Program-made: the position numbers and the translations under genes
Notes under the pieces: generated by a model
What the model was told of the DNA's origin: nothing
Databases searched by the model: none
What the model saw: only the letters and a program-made list of their open reading frames with translations
Shown: piece by piece, positions 12,663-22,969 of the stretch
Numbering within the stretch: the first letter of the stretch is position 1
Layout of the letters: each line of letters starts with the position of its first letter
From: Ypsolopha sequella
Lineage: Eukaryota; Arthropoda; Insecta; Lepidoptera; Ypsolophidae
DNA: 64,000 bases
Reading direction: 5' to 3'
NCBI GenBank assembly: GCA_934047225.1
Contig: OW204005.1
Coordinates: forward strand, 23,010,396 to 23,074,395

Positions 12663-13152
12663 GACATTACTTACTCATATTTCTCAAGCACACTAATAGA
12701 ACACATGCAATAAGAGGGCGGCGGGTCAACCTGTAGCCACTGACAACACAACACATCTTTATAGACATTGGGTCTAGCATGAAGCATTTTTTCCGCAAGC
12801 GCCACGCCCCCTTACCACATCTCCTCGGTTTTTATTATTTTTATTTTATTTTATTGTTATTACAAAAACCACAGCCTTAAACATTTATAATCGTAGCTAA
12901 TAATAACATCAAAACTTATGACAATTACGGTTTTACATTTTCTACAATAATACATTTAAGACGAACTTCGAAGACCAAGAAGAAGAAGAAGAATATTCAG
13001 ATATCTATAGCAAGACCTAATGCACTTTTGTAATTATTCCGTTACCTTTGTACGAAGTACCTTATCGCACGTTATTATCATAATCATTTTATTCATAAAT
13101 TTCAGAAGATTTTTATTACAGAAGCTCGTCGAATGAAAGCTAGACAAAAAAA

Positions 13153-13293
13153 GTGTAACAGTTCGACCGTCACGTTTTGCTGTATCGCTTCCCATACATT
13201 TCTTTATCGCTAACGCTTCGTACCGCGTTTCATAGTACGGGGTGGGGTGGTCGTAGCGAGCGGCTTGCCTTGCGCGTTTATAGATATCACAGA
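13153..13293. repeat. Dispersed repeat R1, copy 2
   Basis: Nearly identical to 2371-2515 except for a three-base shortening at GCGGCGGC. It lies in EFR3 intron 19 just downstream of exon 19. Confidence 0.7.
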
Positions 13294-13395
13294 CTACCTT
13301 ATTATATTGGCCTGTATTGCAAGGAACTTCGTTCTAACCGGGTGTCTTGCGTCACCTCTCTACTTTATTTTAATTATTATTTAACTTCAAGGTAC

Positions 13396-13545
13396 CTTAG
13401 GCTGCGTCAGATGCAGCAGATGGTCGAAAGGCGCGGTCCGGAAGGCGCTGTTCAGTGTCGCCTTCTTCCTTTCAGCTTCACGCTTCTCTGCCTCTGTCGG
13501 CCCGCCCGCCGCTCGGCGCAGCGCTTCCAGGCTAACGCTCTCGTT
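13396..13545 (-). CDS. EFR3: EFR3 exon 19
   Basis: 50 codons, acceptor CTCTACAG, donor GTACCT, phase 0 at both ends. It encodes NESVSLEALRRAAGG, a charged helix with EAEKREAERKK, then FRTAPFDHLL. This corresponds to the conserved EFR3 tail segment (human TFEALKKAIDTS ... KAPFEEI) that contributes to TTC7 contact. A plus-strand open frame over it is antisense. Confidence 0.93.
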
Positions 13546-13574
13546 CTGTAGAGGGTGCTGGAATATAATGTCAG

Positions 13575-14010
13575 GATAGTTACTTTACTATGCGAATTTT
13601 ATTTTTGTCACCGTCACTCCAAGCGAAAAATCGCGCAGTGCGAGAGGGGCGGATTCAGGGCAAAAGGGAAAAAAGTTGGTTTTATATTTTTAGTAAAAAA
13701 AACTAAACTAGCTAGCAAAATTTCCAAAATCAAAAATCTAGATATTGTTGAAACCCATCTACTTGATAAAAATATGTTTGAGTTCTGTACATGGCTGCTA
13801 CTCGTTAAACGAGGATAAAAAGTGTGTTAGAAGACCTCATTTCAACAATTATTTCTATCGAGGAAATTTTATCTAAACATGTTTTCCAAAATCAAATCCG
13901 TATTATAAAGACAAAATGCATATACCAGAAACTGATTATAATTTTCCGTGTATTTCATGAAATACACAGAAAAGAAACACCCGTATTTTTTTCGCATATC
14001 GCCTTAACCT
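13575..14010 (-). repeat. Dispersed repeat family C, copy 1 (inverted)
   Basis: About 420 bp matching the inverse complement of 52130-52560, including AAATCGCGCAGTGCGAGAGG and the stretch around TTCATGAAATACACAG. A further partial copy lies at 47385-47660. The plus-strand open frames here exist because the repeat is stop-poor. Confidence 0.7.
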
Positions 14011-14884
14011 CTCTCTGTTTAGTCAAGGATCGAAACATTTGGTTTCATTGTTATATTTTTGCCTCCATACGAGGTGTTAAGGATCGATTGTTTAGATTGG
14101 AAACAAATTCAATAAGCCACAATCTAAAAACGATGCATACAAATCAAATAACTAACAAACAAGGATTTTTATCTCAAATAAATTATTTTTCATTGCAATT
14201 TATGCTTTTTATGCATCAAAACCGAACAGAAAGTCGATTATTTTGCCCTAGGGCTTTATTACTATTATTTTTTTAATTTATTAACAATGGTTAGCTAACC
14301 TGCAGCCTTTCCTGTGTACCATAAATGTTATACTTCTTTTTCCACTGTTTAACGGCTCTGGATACAGTCCTTTTGAGCCAATTATAATTTAAAGTTTACA
14401 AGATTATATTTGTTTTATTTCCTCACACTATACATTGAAAAACGTAGTATGATACACGGGCGTAAGAGCAATAAATTACGCGGTTCCGTTTAAAACACGA
14501 CTTTGCGCCCTTGTAGCATAAACTACTATTTATTTATCATAAAAGACTGCCGCTGTCTTCTAGTGGTTCGAATATTAAGAGGCGTCATCACACGCAATCC
14601 TCCATACAAATACTGTCACCAAATTGTGGGGTGTCTATGGAATGTTATTGTAATATTTTAGGCTGAGAACATTATCTAGATCTATGTTTAAGTCGATGTA
14701 AAAATCTAAAATTAATACGAGTCAAAGATCGAAAATGTTATCTAAATGAATAATGTTTGAAAACGTCAACGTCAAAACCAAATTGGTACTAATCACGCTG
14801 ATGTTTACGTCATAGATGTCATTTTCGTGGGCGAAACTTGGCATAACATTTTGTATTCATTTATTTGTTACCATATGAAGCACT
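14011..14884. other. EFR3 intron 18 sequence
   Basis: AT-rich intronic DNA. It contains the second copy of the short repeat of 2752-2840 (at 14798-14888). No exon was recognised, although a short conserved EFR3 segment could still be hidden between exons 18 and 19. Confidence 0.45.
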
Positions 14885-15265
14885 CCCTAAATAGAAATGA
14901 ATTTTTCTTACAGATTTATGGGTTCATTATTCCTGTAATTCAATAGCTATTTCAAGAATTTCTTTTTTGTTTGAAAATTGACCTATTGATTCTAGATCTA
15001 AGTATTAAATTTTGTTTTTATTTTCAGTTTCATAATAAAAATTAAATCTTCAAAAACAGTTCGTCCTAAATGCCATCCATTTCCATGATAAGATTCGTAA
15101 TATTTTTTTACAGCTGACACTTTTCAAAAATTAAAATAATGCTGGTGCATAAGAAATTTGGATTTGCCATTCCTAAAAAAAATGCAATAATGTTAGTACT
15201 GAAAATCGAGTTTCCTTCAAATTCTCTATATTTTTTTCGCCCTGGCAATTTCATGTGTAAAAACC
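14885..15265 (+). repeat. Dispersed repeat family D, copy 1
   Basis: About 370 bp that recurs in the same orientation at 54150-54525, sharing AAAACAGTTCGTCCTAA and CCATTTCCATGAT blocks. A further stretch (15320-15430, beginning near GAAGCCGGAAACTGGCC) is related to 53160-53240. The family is unidentified. Confidence 0.6.
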
Positions 15266-15752
15266 TAATACCTATATATTTTTTTTAAATAGTCGATCCA
15301 TCCCCTCGGACTTTGATATACTGAGTGTTAAGATGAAGTTACGGAAGCCGGAAACTGGCCATAGTACTCGTCCATACTAACAACTTTTACTATGAAACCA
15401 ACACTCGAATCGTGAAAATAAATCAGCTGTCCCATAGAAAAGTTATAGCTACCCGACCAAAATGTATAAAACAACAACAGATTTCTTTTCCTCGATTTCT
15501 CAATTTTTTTCACGGAAATTTGTTGGCATCTAATAGAACTATCGCCAGTTTTCGGCTTCTGCAACTTCATCTAAACACCCTGTATAGTTATAAATCGTCA
15601 ATACTTGTTTCGTCTCCACCTGCTCGGCACACTTGTCGGTCCGTGTGGAGCGCACACTGCGCATGGTGCTCTGAGCGCTTTGTTCTTGTGACGTCTCCAT
15701 AGAATCGTGGCTCCAATGCCAGAACTCACTGTTGGAGCGCTGGTGGGCAAGG

Positions 15753-16010
15753 GGGAAAGGGTGTTAGGGATGGGGAGAAGATATGTTAGGGTTGGGAAAG
15801 GGTGTTAGGGATGAGGAGAAGATATGTTAGGGTTGGGAAAGGGTGTTAGGGATGGGGAGAAGATATGTTAGGGTTGGGAAAGGGTGTTAGGGATGGGGAG
15901 AAGATATGTTAGGGTTGGGAAAGGGTGTTAGGGATGGGGAGAAGATATGTTAGGGTTGGGAAAGGGTGTTAGGGATGGTGAGAAGATATGTTAGGGTTGG
16001 GAAAGCGGTT
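15753..16010 (+). repeat. 41-bp G-rich minisatellite (about 6 units)
   Basis: Unit GGGAAAGGGTGTTAGGGATG followed by GGGAGAAGATATGTTAGGGTT; starts at 15753, 15794, 15835, 15876, 15917 and 15958, with a decayed seventh unit at 15999. Each unit has five G-runs, so the G strand could form quadruplexes. It lies in an EFR3 intron; the G-rich strand is opposite to the transcript. Confidence 0.9.
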
Positions 16011-16044
16011 GTGGATGAAGAAAGGGTTAATAAGATGTTAGAGA

Positions 16045-16110
16045 GACGCACTGGTAGCTCAGTCAGTAAGACTCAACCTTAAGACCCGAGTTCGAATCTT
16101 GCCAGCAAAC
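16045..16110 (+). repeat. tRNA-like sequence (SINE head or tRNA remnant)
   Basis: TGGTAGCTCAGTCAG resembles a tRNA A box and GAGTTCGAATC a B box, but they lie 33 nt apart instead of about 44 and the anticodon arm is mostly missing. Best read as a tRNA-derived repeat fragment, not a tRNA gene. Confidence 0.45.
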
Positions 16111-16259
16111 ACGAATGCGTTTTTCGGAATTAAATATGTTATGATTATATGTTTTTATTGCCAAATCCATCGCTTTGAATACTGTAATTTATTAGAGTGC
16201 ATTACCAGCTAGAAATCAGTCAGAAACAAATTTACAAGCACAAATATTTTTGAAAAAAT

Positions 16260-16457
16260 TCCTCGAGCCAGGATTTGAACCTGCGACCTCCTGCTTAATT
16301 TCTTTTTCCACCTAAAGGTTGTCTGGAAGAGATCGCTTTAAGCGATAAGACCGCCTATTTGTACATACCCTTTGTACTCGTATTTTTAAGTTCAATTTAT
16401 TGTATTGTTTTTCTTTTGTGGTGTGACAATAAAGCTATATTGTACTATATTGTATTG
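16260..16457. repeat. tRNA-like arm plus LINE-type 3' tail
   Basis: 16260-16300 read on the minus strand contains GGTTCAAATCC, a B-box-like T-arm. 16313-16457 contains GGAAGAGATCGCTTTAAGCG and ends with CAATAAAGC-type and ATTGTA repeats, a tail pattern found on many lepidopteran non-LTR elements. Confidence 0.5.
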
Positions 16458-17209
16458 ACTAAACCCTAAGTCCACAATTTCTTGATACGGAACCAGTGTG
16501 GCCGTTAATTCTGACCACCTACTAAGTTGAAACGTAAAAATTGGTGAAAAGAGGGTCTGACATACATGACGATATGTATGTGCTAAATACCGATGTACAA
16601 AACTTTGTCAAAACGCATTAACAAAATACATAAATAAACTAACGTAAGTCCCGAAATCTGGCATGGAAGGTCGATGGTTGTAGTTGTATCGCTCGACGAA
16701 CATTCGATAGTCCTCATCCAACGCTTCCAGCTGGGCCGTCAAAGCTAGGAGCTGGGTGAATGGATCGGGATGAGGAATAGGTGATAACAGTACCTTGGGT
16801 TGAGGAAAAGGTGATGATCTCTCATGAGTTTCATGAGAGAATATTTGGAACTCAGCCATATGAAGCTGTTTTAAGACAGAGTCTTAAGACAGAGCTCAAC
16901 CACAACAAAATTAAGGGTTGTGTTTAATGGTACTCAAAATACTACAAGTGGCAGCTGTTTAAATTCCGTACTAAAAAAGGGTCCAAATCTACAGCAAGAC
17001 ATTCAAGCCCTTATTTTGAATTATTATGCAAATAAACAATATGAATATATTTATATACTTAAATGATAATTCCGTATATAATAACATGTAAGGTTTATGT
17101 CATAGTATTTTACTAAGGGACCTCCAGGTCTGCTCGAGTTTCATGTATGTGCTAACATAATATGTATGACTGTTTGTGTCCTAAATAAATAAAAAAACGT
17201 GTCACTCAC
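16458..17209. other. EFR3 intron 18, proximal part
   Basis: A minus-strand open frame of 83 codons (16859-16608) begins with ATG and is proline-rich, but it does not resemble EFR3 or any family I know. The rest is AT-rich with no recognised feature. Confidence 0.4.
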
Positions 17210-17301
17210 CCGCTGCACCCCTGGTGAACTGTTAGCACTGTCCAGTTCGGTCATTGGCCCCGCCGTGATGTCGGCCAGACTGTCGCGACCTTGCGTCGCA
17301 C
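17210..17301 (-). CDS. EFR3: EFR3 exon 18
   Basis: Acceptor ATATTGCAG, donor GTGAGT. The first two bases complete a Gly codon begun in exon 17. Encodes ATQGRDSLADITAGPMTELD then SANSSPGVQR, a Ser/Thr-rich linker in the variable C-terminal third. Ends in phase 0. Confidence 0.88.
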
Positions 17302-17558
17302 CTGCAATATTGGTAATCATTAGGTTTAGTGACATGAAAAAATAACTGTGAAGGAAAACATGGTGGCTTTAATTTATGTAGCCAAATTCATACGTAGCTG
17401 TTAGTTCCGCTACTGTCCGCTTGGAGCGGTTTCCCAGATTCCATACGATTTTGATGTAGTTTGAAACGCAACTCTACGGAGATGTTTTCATGCTTAGGCT
17501 ACAGATGACTCAGTTTGTTCTCAACACGAATGTACTACAGTAACATTACAATACGCAC

Positions 17559-17676
17559 CAGCTTCCAGCCAGCTGTGCTTCGTCTGAGGGTGTATGGCGC
17601 CGGGGGCGTACGGCGAGGGTGCCAGCAAGCGGCCCGCGTCCACGCCGCAAGCCTTGAGGGTGTCCACTACCGCCAT
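17559..17676 (-). CDS. EFR3: EFR3 exon 17
   Basis: 39 codons plus one base, acceptor TTCCCAG, donor GTGCGT. Encodes MAVVDTLKACGVDAGRLLAP and a proline-rich stretch ending HSWLEA. The initial Met is internal. The GC-rich coding contrasts with the AT-rich introns. Confidence 0.9.
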
Positions 17677-18143
17677 CTGGGAATTAACGGTGTTAGGTTT
17701 ACTGCACTTGTCTTAATTTTCAAGCCGATTAACAAAAATGTCTTCATCTTTATTTTGGTTGACTGGAAGAAATTTCTTTTAGAAATAAGCCCGCCTTTGC
17801 CTTACTTTTTCTGTATTTTTGTGCGTTTTTGTGCAATAAAGTGTTTATTATTATTGTTATTAATTGAGACATATTATATGGTCATGATGCGCAAGTGGAA
17901 GGTAAACACTTTAACACTTGAAATCAAAAGCTATCTATATTATATTCATTTAAACGATTGACCAAGTGACACAACGTGAAATGGACTTCCGCAAACTCTA
18001 CGGAAGTCGGCAACTGACACTACGCAACTGTCTGTAACCACTATATCAGTACGACTTCTGATGATGTGATGCCGGAGCAAAACGAGTCGCTTGGCGACAT
18101 GGTGACGTCACAAGCCACAGTCACAAATATAAATTTAGGTACA

Positions 18144-18293
18144 GTAGCCCCAAATAATAATGCGCATACAAATCTATAGCTGAGCAACCGGACGTACCAC
18201 GTGACTTTATTGATCGTATAGAAAGTGTAAGAAAATACGAACTTTGCCGAACAGTGGCGAAGATTTGTATGCGCATTATTACTTTGGGAGCAT
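18144..18293. mobile_element. MITE-like element next to EFR3 exon 16
   Basis: Inverted ends of about 30 bp (ATAATGCGCATACAAATCT at left, AGATTTGTATGCGCATTATT at right). About 150 bp with no coding sequence. Its right end lies only about 20 bp from the exon 16 donor site. Confidence 0.7.
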
Positions 18294-18313
18294 TGTAACA
18301 ATAAGTAAGTTAC

Positions 18314-18421
18314 CGGGTCCACCATCAGGTATGGCAGCTTGTTCGGCGACTGCGCGTCATCCTGGCCGACCACTAGCGGCGGCAGCAAATGATACGCCTC
18401 TTCACGACGAGCCTCGATTAT
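18314..18421 (-). CDS. EFR3: EFR3 exon 16
   Basis: 36 codons in phase 0, acceptor ACTTGTCAG, donor GTAACT. Encodes IIEARREEAYHLLPP and ends NKLPYLMVDP, aligned with the human segment containing IEIRTMEAPYFLPE. Confidence 0.93.
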
Positions 18422-18599
18422 CTGACAAGTAAACAAATAAATACGATCTAGAAAAAATTTACTAATTTCAAGTAAAAAAAAATTTCGAAAAAAATATTCT
18501 CGGGCCAGAATTTTAACCTAGCGTATCCAAAGCGATGGATTTCACTATAAATAATTTATAATAATAATAAATACAGCGCTTAAGGCTGGTACTGAGCAA

Positions 18600-18805
18600 C
18601 TGTCAAATTTGTCTGTCCCGTTTTAACTCAAAAACCACGTAACGGATTTGGATCCAGTTTTTTTTATTATCATCATAGTGACCCTGGTCAACATATAGGA
18701 GTATTAATAGGGAGTATTAATAAAATAACCAGCAAGGTGAAAACTGTCGATACTACTCAAAGATTGAAAGACACTGAGCGAAGCCGGGGACAAAAGCTAG
18801 TTAAA
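18600..18805 (+). repeat. Dispersed repeat family E, copy 1
   Basis: Contains TCCCGTTTTAACTCAAAAACC and TATTATCATCATAGTGACCC and ends GAAGCCGGGGACAAAAGCTAG. Relatives lie at 58885-59115 and, inverted, around 19388-19500 plus 24723-24790, where the DIRS element has split one copy. Confidence 0.65.
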
Positions 18806-18828
18806 TATAAACAACAACTATATTTACG

Positions 18829-18900
18829 TCACCTTGTCAGCGTATTCTCCTAAAAATGGCTGATATCAAGGCTGACATTTGGATCTAAATTATAAATTCG
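18829..18900 (-). pseudogene. Decayed, internally deleted duplicate of EFR3 exon 15 (copy a)
   Basis: Reading plus, ATTTACGTCACCTTGTCAGC and GTATTCTCC match the donor-side end of exon 15 (ATTTACGCTACCTTGTCAGC). AAGGCTGACATTTGGATCT matches its acceptor-side end. The roughly 85 bp in between are lost. Not usable as coding sequence. Confidence 0.6.
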
Positions 18901-19021
18901 TATCGGGGGCGATGAGTCCTGCACTGATTCTCGGTAATCGTGAATAGTGTGCACTTCCCCCCTGTCAATTAGCCCCGTAACAGTCAGTAATGATTTGGAT
19001 AATTAGTACAACAACAAAAAA

Positions 19022-19097
19022 ACACAATTTACGTTTCTTTGTCGCCATATCATCCTAGTTTGGGTATATATTAGGGCTGACATTTGGCTCCTTAGTA
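19022..19097 (-). pseudogene. Decayed, internally deleted duplicate of EFR3 exon 15 (copy b)
   Basis: Plus-strand blocks ATTTACG, CTTTGTCGCCATAT, CCTAGTTTGGG and AGGGCTGACATTTGG correspond in order to both ends of exon 15. The middle is deleted. More diverged than copy a in its donor region. Confidence 0.55.
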
Positions 19098-19128
19098 TAA
19101 CATAATAAAAAGTCACTATTTACGCTAC

Positions 19129-19264
19129 CTTGTCAGCATACTCTCCCAGTTTGGGCAGATGCGTCACGTGCGGCAACAACGCCAATAACGACACCACAAT
19201 GGCGTGCAAGTGGCACTTCTGTGCTCGAGACAGCACCGGGTTACTCAGGGCTGACTGTTGGATC
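19129..19264 (-). CDS. EFR3: EFR3 exon 15
   Basis: Acceptor CTGTTCCAG, donor GTAGCG. The first base completes a Ser codon from exon 14. Encodes IQQSALSNPVLSRAQKCHLH, AIVVSLLALLPHVTHLP and KLGEYADK, aligned with the human ALVAAYLNFVSQMIAVP helix. Two broken duplicates lie downstream in the intron. Confidence 0.93.
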
Positions 19265-19545
19265 CTGGAACAGAAAGCACATATTATCAGCCTATAAGTT
19301 AAGTGTTAATTTTGAAATGGAAACTTGAAGAATAAGATATAATTTGTGAAATAAGACGGGTTGATATAAAATCAATTATATAACATACTAGCTTTTGCCC
19401 GCAGCTTCGCTCGCGTGGAATTGTCTTTCAATTATCGTCAGTTTTCTGCTTGGCGGTGATTTTATCAACACTTTTTGACCAGGGCCACTACGATGATAAT
19501 AGAAGCGTTTTACCTACCAATAAAACGCTTATTAAATTACTTACC

Positions 19546-19734
19546 TTATTCGAAGCTTAATAGATTGAGATAGGCACTTCTAGTTTCCCGCGCTATTTCC
19601 GTTTCCGTTTTACCCAAGAAGTTTCGTCATGGTATCATGACGGTATCATGATGGTATCATGTCTGGTTTTTACCCCTTCCTCCACGAGGCAGAGGCGCGT
19701 AAGAAAACGTTCGCGCCTTGTACTTCATTGCGTC
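19546..19734. repeat. Left inverted terminal repeat of the DIRS element
   Basis: Complementary to 24516-24705 with few differences. Includes three GGTATCATGA-type units at about 19629-19660. Confidence 0.88.
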
Positions 19735-19760
19735 GAAAAACCAACAGGCAGAAATTATAC

Positions 19761-19864
19761 TATTAAGCTTCGAATAAGGTAAGTAATTTAATAAGCGTTT
19801 TATTGGTAGGTAAAACGCTTCTATTAAATCCCTTGACCGTTATTCGAAGCTTAATAGATTGAGA
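19761..19864. repeat. Internal complementary region of the DIRS element
   Basis: Its first part complements the far left end (AATAGAAGCG ... TTACC at 19499-19545). Its second part (AAATCCCTTGACCGTTATTC) complements the far right end. In DIRS replication this region is thought to template end joining during circle formation. Confidence 0.8.
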
Positions 19865-20215
19865 CGTGTTTGTTATCGCCTGGTGGAGGAGGATGCCAAT
19901 GTGAAGTTACGCATGTATGAATAGGACTGATAGAAAAAAGTATATCGGCCTGAAATTGTAGGTGTTTGTACTAAAGAAAAATGACAATGTACATATTTGA
20001 TGAGCAAAAGATCATATGTATTCACAAACATTAATTTTAAATAGGCGAACACAAGTTTACATAATCAACAAAGGCACATCAATGTTCAACTAAATATAAT
20101 TTCGGTAACATAGGTTCTGAAATTAAGTAAGGATTTCACAGAGGTCAGTCTTCGAAATCAACATATTAATTGTAAATATAATTATGAGGAGCACATTTTT
20201 ATAAACTAAATATAA

Positions 20216-21133
20216 TTACTGTATAGGATCAAATAAGTTAGTGATACTATTATTTGATACAATTGGCATGACTTGCCGTCTATAAAAACGATTAAATGTA
20301 ACACTAGACCTCCAGTTCCCTCTGGATAATATATCATCAAGAGGGACATTGTCAAACCAATTTTTAGAAGCCACAGCCGAGCGTACGCTCCCAGGTGTTG
20401 CAACAACACCGGCCTCTCTCAGGATTGTTTTGACCCAGCCAGCTATTATTGTTCTAGAGGCCGCCTTTGGGGGACCTCTAATACTAACAAACAAATTAGT
20501 GCATGCCGCCAAATCACGTCTCTCTTTTAATAGATGTACAGTTCGCTTGATCCAATAAACAGGATCAAGATTTTTATCTGCTATATTAGTGGACAATTTC
20601 CATCCCGATTGTCTATGGTCAGCTGAGTCGGTCTTAGATCCAAAAACTGGCCAAAAGATTACACTGGAAGAATTTTCAATATAATGCTCGGCATCAATGT
20701 GTAGAAGGGTCAAGTCGTGAACACGCCTACCAGAACAAAGTAACAATAACATAGCAGTTGTTCTGGAAGCTAAGAATTCGCTAATATCTGCCTCAGGGGA
20801 CATGTTGCGAAGATACGACACAACTGTATCTATATTCCAAACAGGAAGCTTACGGGTCATTGGTTTCTTTAAGGCAATGGACTTTAAAACGTGTTTAACT
20901 AATGTATGCGAACTTATTTGACCAGAAATATCTGCATCGCATAAGGTAGAAACGACTGATTTGTGCAATAAAATTGTATTATACGACAAGTTGTAAACAA
21001 GATGCAAATCAGCTAAATATTTTGCAACAACTGACCCTGTGGGTTTCAAAGGATCTACTTCGTGACTCTGCGACCATTCTGACCATCGAGCCCATGCTAC
21101 TTTGTACGTTTTATTTAATAGTAGATGGGCGCC
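20216..21133 (-). CDS. DIRS tyrosine recombinase
   Basis: About 300 codons, ending at 20216. It resembles the phage-integrase fold used by DIRS elements to integrate circular DNA. The first catalytic Arg lies in LLLCSGRRVHDLTLL. The second Arg lies in TPGSVRSAVASKNW, where the usual His of HxxR is replaced. GNWRSSVTFNRFYRR carries the presumed Trp/His position and nucleophilic Tyr. There is no ATG near the start; the frame opens just past the reverse transcriptase stop at 21143, so it is probably expressed by frameshift or re-initiation. The frame is intact. Confidence 0.85.
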   Translation of the reverse strand, partial: GAHLLLNKTYKVAWARWSEWSQSHEVDPLKPTGSVVAKYLADLHLVYNLSYNTILLHKSVVSTLCDADISGQISSHTLVKHVLKSIALKKPMTRKLPVWNIDTVVSYLRNMSPEADISEFLASRTTAMLLLLCSGRRVHDLTLLHIDAEHYIENSSSVIFWPVFGSKTDSADHRQSGWKLSTNIADKNLDPVYWIKRTVHLLKERRDLAACTNLFVSIRGPPKAASRTIIAGWVKTILREAGVVATPGSVRSAVASKNWFDNVPLDDILSRGNWRSSVTFNRFYRRQVMPIVSNNSITNLFDPIQ

Positions 21134-21142
21134 AGGAATCTT

Positions 21143-22969
21143 TTAGCAATTTAATTTGTTCCTCGTTCCACCCCGTGATGTTGTTTGACCACCCCCACAG
21201 GTCCACACCTCCAGAGTCATGTTGCGAACGTCTCGCGGAGCTAGCCCTGTCGAGGTGTCTATCAGATGACGCTCGAGATTGTAAATCGAGAACGGGGCTG
21301 CTAACGCCCTGGCTTTCAGGTCTGCTCGCCAAAACACCCGTTCCCAGCGAGGTACCACCAGCAAATAAATTCCTTGAGCCTGGTTCAGATGAGCTAACAC
21401 TCTGGGTATTAGGTATGGTGGTGGAAACATCCATGCCAGATGAAAATTCCACGTTAGGGAGAAGGCATCGTGAAACATTGCTTGTTGATCGTGTAAGTCT
21501 AGTGTCACATAATTCTCTACTACATGTGCTGTCTTTGAAGCAAACAGGTCTATGAGGGGAACACCGAACTTCGCAAATAACATCTCTGTGCACGGGGGTA
21601 ACAGATGCCATTCTGGGGGTCGTAGGTTTCGCGAGAGATGATCGGCATGGCAATTGTATTTGCCAGGAAGATGGAATGGAGTTAATTGAATCTGGTATTG
21701 ATCCAATATTTGAAACACATCGTGAGTGAGTTTCAGTAATGGCAGAGATCTCGTTCCCCCCTGGTTCCGTAGGTAGGAGACTACGGTTTTGTTGTCGCTT
21801 TGTACAAGAACTGTGCTCTGTCGGAGGAAAAGACAACTCTCTTCTAAAACCTTTAGCACCGCTAGCATTTCCTTCATATTGCAATGCAAATGTTCTTCCG
21901 ATAAGGTCCACGTTCCTGACATAGGAGTATTGTCTATTTGGGCTCCCCAGGCATGGTCTGAAGCGTCTGTCGTCAAATAATGCGTTGGAGGCGCAGCATG
22001 GATTACTGAAGGATAGTGGCAATTGTCTAACCACCATTGTAGATTCCTTGATGATGGAGTTTTGTAGATTGATCTTTGAGTATCGAGTTCAGGAATAGTA
22101 ACAGTGCTCGGTGGTTCAGTCTGCCTCTCGGGACAACAAAACTTGCAAAATTGAAGAAGCCCACTAAGCTGCGGAGGACATGAATGGTAATTTTGTTTAG
22201 CTGCAGTATTTTTGACACTTTGGTACGAAGTGCTGTTACTTTCTCTTGAGGAAGAGACTTTTTGTTTGCCCAGGGGTCCCATTGCACGCCCAAATACACT
22301 AAACTCTTTTGCGGGGTCGTTTGTGTCTTTTTGAGATTCACCACCCATCCAATTGGTCAGCGAGGCGAAGGTTTTTGGTGCCGTGCTGAGACCGAAAGGT
22401 AGGCATGTCATTTCCAAGATTTCCCCTTTGTAAATTAGTCTTAGAAAGCGTCTGTGGCTCTCTGCTACTGCCAAATGAAAGTAGGCTTGGGAAATATCCA
22501 CCTTGCACAACCAGTCCTGAGGTTGAAGAAAATCCGGTACTTGGTAAACATTTATTAAATTGAAAGGGTCTGTTAGCACATACTTGTTGAGAGCCTTTAG
22601 ATTGAAAATTGGACGTACAGAGCCGTCGCTTTTTGGAATGAGAAAGATCTTTGATATAAAGCTTGGTGATAGCTGTACTGGTTCGAGCACACCCTGGCTC
22701 TTCATCTGCTCTATAGCTTTGGTCATGTTTTCCGACACAGGAGTATCGAAACCCGTCCGTTTCAGGCTCGGCATTACTAATGGTGGTTTTTGGACAAAGG
22801 GTATGCGATAACCTTTTATAATTCGAAGCAGATATAGTGGAGCTCCTAGTCTTTCCCACTGGCGGTAATAATGTGCTAACTGACCCGCTCGGAACTGGAC
22901 AGAGTCAATACCTTTTCTTTTTGCCCCCGTGGTTGCCAGCGGAGGGTGAGCCGGCGCGCTTACGGCCAT
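21143..22969 (-). pseudogene. DIRS reverse transcriptase/RNase H, catalytic box deleted
   Basis: From the ATG at 22969 (overlapping the gag end) the frame gives IPKSDGSVRPIFNLKALNK, KVDISQAYFHLAV (first catalytic Asp) and LPFGLSTAPKTFASLTNW. At about 22345 the expected segment with YLDD is missing and the next conserved block (KSLVYLGVQWDPW) lies in another frame. The original frame resumes near 22080 with RNLQWWLDNC and an RNase H domain (LTTDASDHAWGA, VQSDNKT). A conserved DIRS tail with PLIDLFASK follows. The chain stays open by chance, but the polymerase active site is lost. Confidence 0.88.

Noticed and set aside
15753..16010. TTAGGG repeats as internal telomere sequence
   Set aside because: The period is 41 bp with mixed motifs. 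Insect telomeres are usually (TTAGG)n, and no uninterrupted run is present.
16045..16110. Functional tRNA gene
   Set aside because: The A and B boxes are too close together and the anticodon arm is incomplete.
16608..16859. 83-codon proline-rich minus-strand frame as a gene or EFR3 exon
   Set aside because: No resemblance to EFR3, no convincing acceptor, and no family recognised; mentioned only as an open question.
21111..22037. 308-codon minus-strand open frame
   Set aside because: Shadow frame of the DIRS RNase H region, which has its own conserved motifs in another frame.
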